Origin: Arthrobacter methylotrophus
GTDB taxonomy: Bacteria; Actinomycetota; Actinomycetes; Actinomycetales; Micrococcaceae
DNA length: 64,000 bases
Direction: 5' to 3'
Assembly (NCBI RefSeq): GCF_039539965.1
Contig: NZ_BAABED010000001.1
Span: forward strand, 248,001-312,000
Below are positions 16,896-24,141 of the stretch, one piece after another. The notes under the pieces are model-generated. The model was not told the DNA's origin. It saw nothing but the letters and a program-made list of their open reading frames with translations, and searched no databases. The position numbers and the translations under genes were made by a program. Each line of letters begins with the position of its first letter. The first letter of the stretch is position 1.

Positions 16896-17017
16896 GGCGC
16901 CTGCCCCTGGGGATGAATGACTCTGCGCAACAGCGTCAAGGTGGGCGGCACTGACCCCTCGCAGGGTGGTGCCGCCCGCCGCTTTGCGTTCCGTGACAGA
17001 ACGTCAGCCGGGGGAAT

Positions 17018-17761
17018 CTACATAGTCATGGCCCTGGCGATGGTCGAAGCAATCATGCTCACTTTGACGGCCACCAGGATGAAGCCCACAGCAAACAGGC
17101 CAATCAGTGCCCAAACCGGCGCGAGTCCGCGCTGTGGGGCGACCTTGTGGACGATCACGGAGCGGCCCACCACGTAGACGCCCGCGCCGAGGAAAGCCCA
17201 TGCCCAGTGGAAGGGGCGGACCACCCCATCCCTTTGCAGCTTTTGCCAGTCGAGGTAAGACAAGAGAACGCTGACCCCGTAGATGAGCCAACCAGTGGCG
17301 ATGAGCAGGAAGTATGGAACGCTGAACGAGCCGGGATCGAGGACCGGAACACGTCTGGCGCCCGCATACCGCAGATGAAAGACCGGGTTCCAGATAAGCA
17401 GGATGATCAGAGTGATCACCGGCAGTAGGGTGACGAGCCAGATGAATGGGTTGTAGACCGGGGTCTGCTTGCCGATTTCCGGGCGCGGCGTGGGCTGGAA
17501 CGGTCCCGCGTATTGCCAACGGCCGGCGAACTGCCCAGGGCCGGCGAACTGGCCAGGGCCCCCGTATTGTCCTGGCCGCGCGGCCGAGGGCCACGCTGCG
17601 CCGGGCTGACCTGCCCCCGCCTGGGCGGCCGCGGCTTGTCCCGGTGAATTCCACGCGGTTCCGGTCCAGGCGTTGCCGTCCCACCACCGTAGTTGCCCTG
17701 AGCCTGAGGGGTCCGGGTACCAGCCTGGAGGGGTCGGCGTGTTGTGCTGGGGGACGGTCAT
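17018..17761 (-). CDS. DUF2510 domain membrane protein
   Basis: 247 residues, ATG with AGGAGG 6 nt upstream. Residues ~8-38 are a DUF2510 motif (PPGWYPDPSGSGQLRWWDG). A Gly/Ala/Pro/Gln-rich linker follows to about residue 95, then four hydrophobic helices (for example PFIWLVTLLPVITLIILLIW). DUF2510 is common at the N-terminus of actinobacterial membrane proteins; function unknown. It appears to be a bystander in the purine region. Confidence 0.8.
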   Translation of the reverse strand: MTVPQHNTPTPPGWYPDPSGSGQLRWWDGNAWTGTAWNSPGQAAAAQAGAGQPGAAWPSAARPGQYGGPGQFAGPGQFAGRWQYAGPFQPTPRPEIGKQTPVYNPFIWLVTLLPVITLIILLIWNPVFHLRYAGARRVPVLDPGSFSVPYFLLIATGWLIYGVSVLLSYLDWQKLQRDGVVRPFHWAWAFLGAGVYVVGRSVIVHKVAPQRGLAPVWALIGLFAVGFILVAVKVSMIASTIARAMTM

Positions 17762-17795
17762 AATATGCCTCCTGATCTACGACCTAATCGAGAGG

Positions 17796-19199
17796 CTACT
17801 CCAAACCTCTGATGATTTTCTGTGCGGCGGCTGAATGTTTGGCAATAAGTTCCGGGATGTCCAGATCCGGAACCCGGCCGTCCACGACGCGCCACTTGCC
17901 TCCCACCATGACACGGTCGGCGCGGTCCGCCGCACAGAGCAACAATGCCGCGATGGGATCGTGGCTGCCGGAGAATCGCAGCCCGTCCAGCGTGAACATG
18001 GCAAGGTCTGCCTGCATTCCGGGGGCGATCTGGCCAATGTCCGTCCTGCCCAGGGCTGCGGCGGATCCCCGCGTCGCCCAGCCGAGGGCTCTCTCCACGG
18101 GGACGTCCGCGCCATAGCGGAGCCGCTGGAGGTACAGCGCTTGCCGCGCTTCGAGGATCATGTTGGAAGCATCGTTCGACGCCGAGCCATCCACTCCCAG
18201 CCCCACCGGAACCCCGGCCGCCTCGAGTTCCAACACCCTTGCGGTGCCGGACGCGAGCCGCATGTTCGACGTCGGGCAGTGCGCGACGGCGGTGCCCGCG
18301 GCACCCAGCCGGGCGATCTCGTCGTCGTCGAAATGGATGCCGTGGCCAAGCCAGGTTCGTTTGCCAAGCCAGCCGACACTGTCCAGGTAGTCCACGGTGC
18401 GCAGCCCGAACATCTCGCGGCAAAAATCTTCCTCGTCGACGGTTTCGGCGAGGTGCGTGTGGAGCCGGACATCCAGCCGCTCGGCCATGGCGGCGCTCTC
18501 GGCCATGATCTCCCTGGTCACCGAGAACGGCGAACAAGGGGCCAAGGCAATTTGGATGACCGCCCCGTCCCCGCGTTCGTGGTACTTCCCGATCAGCCTT
18601 TCGCTGTCGGCCAGGATCACCTCCGGGCGCTGCACGGTGGACCGCGGCGGCAGGCCGCCGTCGTCCTCGCCCAGCGTCATGGACCCGCGGGTGAGCATGG
18701 CGCGCATGCCGAGTTCACGCACGACGCCGGCCTCAACATCGATCGCGTCCTCGAGTCCCGCGGGGAAGAGGTAGTGGTGGTCGGCTGCGGTGGTACAGCC
18801 GGAGAGCAGCAGTTCCGCGAGGGCCACTTTGACGGCAAGCTCCAGGCTGTCCGGGGTGAGGCGGGCCCAGACGGGATAGAGGTTCTGTAGCCAAGGGAAC
18901 AGCGGCGCGTTGGCCACCGGGCCCCAGGCACGCGTGAGCGTTTGGTAGAAGTGGTGGTGCGTGTTGATGAGCCCGGGCAGCAGGACATGGCGGCCGGCGT
19001 CGAAGCTTTCATCGCAGGGTGCGGAAGGTTGCTTTCCGGCGGGGACGAGCTCGGCGATTTTCCCGCCACTGACAACGATGCCGCCATCGGCGTCGAGTCC
19101 GTTGGCGGTGAAGACTGCGAGGGGATTCTTGATCCAGAGCCGGGAAGGGCTTGGATCCGTTGCTGGGGCCGCTGGCTGGAAATCGGATTTCGGGGACAT
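17796..19199 (-). CDS. 8-oxoguanine deaminase (amidohydrolase family)
   Basis: 467 residues from ATG 19199 (MSPKSDFQ), preceded by AAGGA; the longer frame to 19340 has no ribosome site. Metal-dependent amidohydrolase: HxH in NTHHHFYQTLTRAWG, TTAADHHYLFP, LHTHLAETVDEEDF, and GLGVDGSASNDASNM with the final Asp. The HHHFYQ form with the SNDASNM loop fits 8-oxoguanine deaminase/atrazine-chlorohydrolase-like enzymes, which give urate from 8-oxoguanine, consistent with the uricase neighbour. A related purine or pterin deaminase cannot be excluded. Confidence 0.8.
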   Translation of the reverse strand: MSPKSDFQPAAPATDPSPSRLWIKNPLAVFTANGLDADGGIVVSGGKIAELVPAGKQPSAPCDESFDAGRHVLLPGLINTHHHFYQTLTRAWGPVANAPLFPWLQNLYPVWARLTPDSLELAVKVALAELLLSGCTTAADHHYLFPAGLEDAIDVEAGVVRELGMRAMLTRGSMTLGEDDGGLPPRSTVQRPEVILADSERLIGKYHERGDGAVIQIALAPCSPFSVTREIMAESAAMAERLDVRLHTHLAETVDEEDFCREMFGLRTVDYLDSVGWLGKRTWLGHGIHFDDDEIARLGAAGTAVAHCPTSNMRLASGTARVLELEAAGVPVGLGVDGSASNDASNMILEARQALYLQRLRYGADVPVERALGWATRGSAAALGRTDIGQIAPGMQADLAMFTLDGLRFSGSHDPIAALLLCAADRADRVMVGGKWRVVDGRVPDLDIPELIAKHSAAAQKIIRGLE

Positions 19200-19371
19200 G
19201 GGAATCCTTGTCTGGTCGGCGTAGTTGCGTTCCAGCTCAGTGGTTCCCGTCTGCTGATCCAGGTTCCGGCGGTCAACCCTGCCGGTGGCACCCAGCGTAG
19301 GTGGCTCCCCGAAATGCGTCAATGTGACCGGCGTAGGCACTCTGCACTCTGCACCCGGCCGTAGACGTAAA

Positions 19372-19407
19372 TTTCACATGTCGAAACTTTTTTTCCAGAA
19401 ACTATGG
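19372..19407 (+). promoter_or_regulatory. Tandem operator-like pair upstream of guanine deaminase
   Basis: TTTCACATGTCGAAA (19372-19386) and TTCCAGAAACTATGG (19393-19407), again offset exactly 21 bp. Individual matches are weaker than at the other promoters. It lies between divergent 8-oxoguanine deaminase and guanine deaminase genes. Confidence 0.4.
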
Positions 19408-19429
19408 CGCGGCTCACATCTCCGGTGCT

Positions 19430-19588
19430 AATCTCATTTTGCCAAAGGCGGGCACCCGGACTCCGGGAAGCTATCTACCAGGCGAAACCTTCACAAGCAC
19501 ATGCTGAAGCCTGGTAATCGCAGCACTGGTCTGTCATGTTCAGATGCCTCCCTGGTTACAGGCTTCCTCAGCACTAAGGAAGTCGCAC
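19430..19588 (+). promoter_or_regulatory. Structured leader of guanine deaminase with sequestered ribosome site
   Basis: A CCCGG/CCGGG hairpin is followed by a long stem TACCAGG / CCTGGTA enclosing CTTCA/TGAAG. Just before the gene CTTCCT / AGGAAG pairs, and its 3' arm contains the AAGGA ribosome site of the ATG at 19589. This arrangement could control translation. No known riboswitch class was recognised. Confidence 0.35.
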
Positions 19589-20083
19589 ATGAGTACCACC
19601 GTCACGGCCGAACATTTCCTGGCCACCTCCATTGGGCTGGCAACAGCCAATGTCCTCAACAGCGGCGGGCCGTTCGGTGCCGTCATTGTCACCGCGGATG
19701 GCCGCGCCTTCGAAGGCGTCAACCGGGTCACCGCTACCAACGACCCCACGGCGCACGCCGAGGTCACCGCCATTCGCAGTGCCTGCCGCGAGCTCGGCAC
19801 CTTCGATCTCAGCGGAGCCACCCTCTATACGAGCTGCGAGCCATGCCCCATGTGCTTGGCCTCGGCCCTCTGGGCACGCGTCGGCAACGTGGTTTTCGCG
19901 GCAGACCGGCACGACGCCGCCTCCGTCGGCTTCGACGACGCCGTCTTCTACGAATACTTCGAGAACGCGGACCGGGACAAGCTCATGCCGGTCACCAAGC
20001 TGGAGCTGGGCGGCCCCCAGGCGCCGGCCATCCTGGAACCGTTCATCACTTGGAACACGCTCGATTCCAGGATTGACTACTAG
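19589..20083 (+). CDS. guaD: Guanine deaminase (cytidine deaminase fold)
   Basis: 164 residues from ATG 19589 with AAGGA 8 nt upstream. Zinc site HAE (in PTAHAEVTAI) and PCxxC (in SCEPCPMCLASALWARV) as in B. subtilis-type GuaD. It converts guanine to xanthine, the substrate of the xanthine dehydrogenase encoded downstream. A purine permease gene follows 6 bp after its stop, so the two are one operon. Confidence 0.92.
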   Translation: MSTTVTAEHFLATSIGLATANVLNSGGPFGAVIVTADGRAFEGVNRVTATNDPTAHAEVTAIRSACRELGTFDLSGATLYTSCEPCPMCLASALWARVGNVVFAADRHDAASVGFDDAVFYEYFENADRDKLMPVTKLELGGPQAPAILEPFITWNTLDSRIDY

Positions 20084-20089
20084 GGCCCG

Positions 20090-21670
20090 GTGGCTGAAAT
20101 GACAATCCTGGACCCCGCAGAAATGCGAACGGCAACTGAAAAGCAGGCTGCGCCCTTGGACGCAGGGCAGACAGAGGCACGCGAAAAGCACACGGCAACG
20201 GGACTGGCGACGCGGGGCAACGCCCCCAAGCCCCCGGCGTCGAACTCTTTCCTGGACGGTTTCTTCCAGATCACCAAGCGTGGCTCCACGCTGGCCCGCG
20301 AATTCCGCGGCGGCATTGTCACGTTCTTCACGATGGCGTACATCGTCATCCTCAACCCCCTGATTCTGGGCGGATTCTCGGCCCAGAACGCACCCACGGA
20401 CGTGGCCGGCGGATGGCTATCGGCGGCGCAGGTCGGGGCCGTCACAGGCTTGACGGCCGGCGTCATGACGGTCCTCTTCGGCCTCATCGCGAACCTGCCG
20501 TTCGGGCTCGCCGCGGGCTTGGGCATCAACTCGTTCCTGGCAGTCGCCGTCATCCATGAAGTCACGTGGCCGGAAGCCATGGGCCTGGTGGTCATCAACG
20601 GCATCCTGATTGTCCTGTTCGGCGTCACGGGTGCCCGGACTGCGATCTTCAAGGCTGTCCCCAAGAAGCTCAAGGCCGCCATCACCGTTGGCATCGGCCT
20701 GTTCATCGCCTTCATCGGCTTCGTCGACTCCGGCTTCGTCCGCCCCACCAAAGGCGGACCCCCGGTTCAGCTCGGCACGGATGGTTCCATCACCTCCATC
20801 CCCACTCTCGTTTTCATCGTCGGTCTGTTGGTCATGGGTATCCTCGTGGCCCGCAAGATCCAAGGCGGACTCCTGATCGGAATCGTCGCCACCACGGTCC
20901 TCGCCGCCGTCGTCGAGGCCGTCATGCACATCGGGCCTGGCAGCGCCGCCAATCCCGGTGGCTGGCACCTCAATACTCCGGTACTGTCCGGCCAGCTGGT
21001 CTCCGCCCCGGACTTCAGCCTGGTGGGCCACTTCGACCTTTTCGGCTCGTTCACCCGGATCGGCGGCCTGGCGGCCACGATGCTGGTGTTCACGCTCGTG
21101 TTCACCAACTTCTTCGACGCCATGGGCACCATGACCGGCCTCGCCAAGAGCGCCGGCGTGGCTTACAAAGACGGCACGTTCCCCAAACTGAAGTCGGCCT
21201 TCATCGTCGAAGGCCTGGGCGCGGTAGCCGGCGGCGCGACGTCGGGCTCGTCAAACACCGTGTACATCGACTCCGCTGCCGGCATTGGCGAAGGTGCCCG
21301 CACCGGCCTGGCTTCCGTGGTCACGGGCCTGTTGTTCCTGGGCTCGATGTTCCTGACCCCGCTCACCAGCGTGGTTCCGCTCGAGGTCGCAGCCGCAGCC
21401 TTGGTGGTAGTGGGAGCCATGATGATGGCACAGATCCGCGAGATCAAATTCTCCAAGTTCTCGGTGGCTCTGCCGGCCTTCCTGACCATCGTCACCATGC
21501 CCCTGACGTACTCAATCGCCAACGGCATCGGCGTCGGGTTCATCTCCTGGTCCGTGATCCACGCGGCATCGGGCAACGGCAAGAAGGTCCATCCGCTCAT
21601 GTGGGTGGTGACCCTGGGCTTCCTGATCTACTTTGCCCGCGGGCCGATCAGCACCCTCTTGGGATCGTGA
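20090..21670 (+). CDS. NCS2 purine permease, AzgA-like (guanine/hypoxanthine)
   Basis: 526 residues, GTG 20090 (or ATG 20099). The first ~70 residues are hydrophilic. Then 12 or more hydrophobic segments with AzgA-subfamily marks: TFFTMAYIVILNPLI, GLAAGLGINSFLA and TNFFDAMGTMTGLAKSAGV. AzgA/GhxP carriers import guanine, hypoxanthine or adenine with protons. Its coupling to guanine deaminase suggests guanine uptake. Confidence 0.9.
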   Translation: MAEMTILDPAEMRTATEKQAAPLDAGQTEAREKHTATGLATRGNAPKPPASNSFLDGFFQITKRGSTLAREFRGGIVTFFTMAYIVILNPLILGGFSAQNAPTDVAGGWLSAAQVGAVTGLTAGVMTVLFGLIANLPFGLAAGLGINSFLAVAVIHEVTWPEAMGLVVINGILIVLFGVTGARTAIFKAVPKKLKAAITVGIGLFIAFIGFVDSGFVRPTKGGPPVQLGTDGSITSIPTLVFIVGLLVMGILVARKIQGGLLIGIVATTVLAAVVEAVMHIGPGSAANPGGWHLNTPVLSGQLVSAPDFSLVGHFDLFGSFTRIGGLAATMLVFTLVFTNFFDAMGTMTGLAKSAGVAYKDGTFPKLKSAFIVEGLGAVAGGATSGSSNTVYIDSAAGIGEGARTGLASVVTGLLFLGSMFLTPLTSVVPLEVAAAALVVVGAMMMAQIREIKFSKFSVALPAFLTIVTMPLTYSIANGIGVGFISWSVIHAASGNGKKVHPLMWVVTLGFLIYFARGPISTLLGS

Positions 21671-21971
21671 CCTAGGATAGCGGGCCATTGAGACGGCGGT
21701 CCGGCCGCGCTTCACCGCAATGAATAGGCGTCCTCCGATCGCTCTCCAACCGCACAGGACGGACGACGACGGCGGACGGCGGCAAAGCGTGGCCGCGCCG
21801 CCCAGGACCGGGGTGGGAAATGAGAGGCCCGCCCCGGTCCTCTTCACCCAACGGGCTGTTTGTTTACCCGAAGCCCTCCTGTACAGACGCAAGGAATGAG
21901 AATATGAGTCAAGATCGCACACTGCCCCGGGCGGGCCTCCGGCCCGGGACCGCGGTAAAGGAAGTGGCGCC
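21671..21971. other. Intergenic region before the xanthine dehydrogenase genes
   Basis: No gene is convincing. It holds a GGACCGGGG / CCCCGGTCC hairpin (21805-21840) that may end the guanine operon, and a GC-rich CCGGGC/GCCCGG hairpin near 21920-21950. I found no clear 21-bp-spaced operator pair here, unlike the other purine promoters. Confidence 0.4.
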
Positions 21972-23192
21972 ATGCTGGATTTGATGCCTTCTCTGAGCAC
22001 ATGGCGGCCTGCGGTCTCTGGCCAGCGCTGCGCCGTCGCCACGATCGTGGCCGCGGAAGGCTCCGTGCCCAGGCCCCTCGGCACTTCCATGCTGGTCTCC
22101 GAATCCGGCGATGTCCTCGGCAGCCTCTCCGGAGGGTGCGTGGAAGGCGCCGTGGTGGACGCCGCCCTTGAAGCAATTCGCGACGGCGGCAGCCGCCTTG
22201 AGTGGTTCGGCTACAGCGCCGAGGACGCATTCGCCGTCGGGCTCAGCTGTGGCGGCGAGCTGGAAGTACACATCCAGCCAATCCAATCAACCAGCGCCGC
22301 GGGCCTGGACTTGGCTTTGCTGGGTGCCGTGAGCGGCCGGCCGTCTTCCCTGGCACTCATCCGCAGGCTCGACGCCGCGGGAAGCGCCGTGGTGGTCCTT
22401 GATCCGGCGCACTTTTCCGCCGAAGGTTCACCGGAACTCTCAGCGCTGCTTGGTGGGGATGCCGCCGTGATCCGTGCGGCAGCGCAGCTCGAACCGCTTC
22501 TGCATGGTGGCCGTGCCGGCCTGGTTCGGCTCGCCCCGGCCGAGGGCTGCGGGGGCTCCGTGTCGGAAGCCGAACCCCTCACCCTCCTCGTGGAAAGCCG
22601 CTTGCCCGCATCCCGCATGCTCATCTTTGGTGCCAACGACTTCGCCGCGGCACTGCTCCCCGCCGGAAAACTGCTGGGCTACGACGTCACCCTCTGCGAT
22701 GCCCGGCCCGCATTTTCGGGCCAGGACCGGTTCCTTGCAGCCGATCAAATCGTCAACGATTGGCCGCACCGCTACCTGGCCGCAGAAGCAGCCGCCGGCC
22801 GCATCGATTCCCGCACCGTGGCGTGCGTGCTCACCCACGATCCCAAATTCGATATTCCGCTGCTGGAAACCGCCCTGGGCCTGGGCCTGGTGTATGTGGG
22901 AGCCATGGGTTCGCGGCGCAGCCACCGGCAGCGGATCGATGCGCTTGCCGCTCGCGGAGCCACGGTCGAGGCCCTGGAACGCCTGCATTCGCCGATCGGA
23001 CTGGACCTCGGTGCCGTCACTCCCGCCGAAGTGGCGGTCTCCATCACCGCCGAGATCCTCGTTTCCCGTGCTCCGCGAGCGCCCCGAGCTGCTTCCGGCT
23101 GGGGTTCCCTCAAGGACGGCGCAGGCTCGATCCACCAACGCACCCCCGCGAACCGCACTGTGGAAGACAGCAAGGTGAACCCATGGACATGA
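21972..23192 (+). CDS. xdhC: XdhC/CoxI family xanthine dehydrogenase maturation protein
   Basis: 406 residues. N-terminal XdhC/CoxI domain (CAVATIVAAEGSVPRPLGTSM, SGGCVEGAVV, GLSCGGELEVHIQP) and C-terminal Rossmann domain (VCVLTHDPKFDIPLLETAL, YVGAMGSRRSHRQR). XdhC binds the molybdenum cofactor, helps its sulfuration and inserts it into xanthine dehydrogenase. Its 3' end overlaps the next gene by 10 bp, so the three xdh genes are coupled. Confidence 0.9.
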   Translation: MLDLMPSLSTWRPAVSGQRCAVATIVAAEGSVPRPLGTSMLVSESGDVLGSLSGGCVEGAVVDAALEAIRDGGSRLEWFGYSAEDAFAVGLSCGGELEVHIQPIQSTSAAGLDLALLGAVSGRPSSLALIRRLDAAGSAVVVLDPAHFSAEGSPELSALLGGDAAVIRAAAQLEPLLHGGRAGLVRLAPAEGCGGSVSEAEPLTLLVESRLPASRMLIFGANDFAAALLPAGKLLGYDVTLCDARPAFSGQDRFLAADQIVNDWPHRYLAAEAAAGRIDSRTVACVLTHDPKFDIPLLETALGLGLVYVGAMGSRRSHRQRIDALAARGATVEALERLHSPIGLDLGAVTPAEVAVSITAEILVSRAPRAPRAASGWGSLKDGAGSIHQRTPANRTVEDSKVNPWT

Positions 23193-24139
23193 ACACCATT
23201 GAAGCCGTGGTTGCCACCACCGATCCGGGCCAATGGCGCGAGGGCGACGCCTGGCTTGCCGGCGGCACAGTCCTGTTCTCCTACGGCAGCCCTGTGTCCA
23301 CCGAAGAACCACTGAAGCGGTTGCTGGACCTCGGTCATGCCGGGTGGCCCGCCGTGACCGTGAGCGACGCCGGCATCGAGCTGGCTGCCACCTGCACCGT
23401 CGCGGAGCTGTACGCGCTCCCGGTGTCGGACGCCGTGGCGGGACGCGACTGGCCAGGACTGGACATGTTCCGTCCGTGTTGTGATTCGTTCGTCGCTTCC
23501 TTCAAGGTGTGGAACATGTCCACCGTTGGCGGCAATCTGTGCACTTCGCTCCCGGCGGGTCCCATGATTTCGCTGTGCGCCGGCTTGGATGCCACGGCCA
23601 CCATCCTTGGCCGGCACGGCAGCAGCCGCACTGTTCCGGTGGCTGAATTCGTGACCGGGGACGGAAAGAACTGCCTGGCACCCGGCGAACTCCTGCGCAG
23701 CATCCAGCTGCCGGCGTCGTCCGTTTCCGCTCGGGTCGCTTTCCGCCGGCTCTCGCTCAGCAACCTCGGCCGATCTGGCGTGCTGCTGATCGGAAGGCGC
23801 GACGCCGATGGCAGCCTGGTCCTCACCGTCACCGCTGCCACCAAGCGGCCCGTGCAGCTGCGGTTCGCCGCAGCGGAGCTGCCGGACGCCGGCCAGCTGG
23901 CCGCCGCCGTCGAACGCTCCATCCCCGCGGGGCTGTACCACGACGACATCCACGGGCTCCCGGAATGGCGCCGCGACATGACCCTTCGGCTTGCCGAGGA
24001 GATCCGTGCGGAACTGTGTGGCCCAGAAGAGCCGGGCGGACCGCTCACCGTCTCGGGCGATTTCTGGCCGCCGCACGCCACCTCGCCGCAACCGTCCACC
24101 CAAGCAGCATTCAACCCCGAGCAGCAGAAGGAGGCCTGA
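23183..24139 (+). CDS. Xanthine dehydrogenase FAD-binding subunit
   Basis: 318 residues from ATG 23183 with AAGGTGA upstream. FAD-binding PCMH-type domain: WLAGGTVLFSYGSP at the start, NMSTVGGNLCTSLPAGPM for FAD phosphate binding, and a C-terminal CO-dehydrogenase flavoprotein domain. It passes electrons from the 2Fe-2S clusters to NAD+ or another acceptor. It is the middle gene of xdhC - FAD subunit - Fe-S/Mo subunit, with 2 bp to the next start. Confidence 0.88.
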   Translation: MDMNTIEAVVATTDPGQWREGDAWLAGGTVLFSYGSPVSTEEPLKRLLDLGHAGWPAVTVSDAGIELAATCTVAELYALPVSDAVAGRDWPGLDMFRPCCDSFVASFKVWNMSTVGGNLCTSLPAGPMISLCAGLDATATILGRHGSSRTVPVAEFVTGDGKNCLAPGELLRSIQLPASSVSARVAFRRLSLSNLGRSGVLLIGRRDADGSLVLTVTAATKRPVQLRFAAAELPDAGQLAAAVERSIPAGLYHDDIHGLPEWRRDMTLRLAEEIRAELCGPEEPGGPLTVSGDFWPPHATSPQPSTQAAFNPEQQKEA

Positions 24140-24141
24140 GC

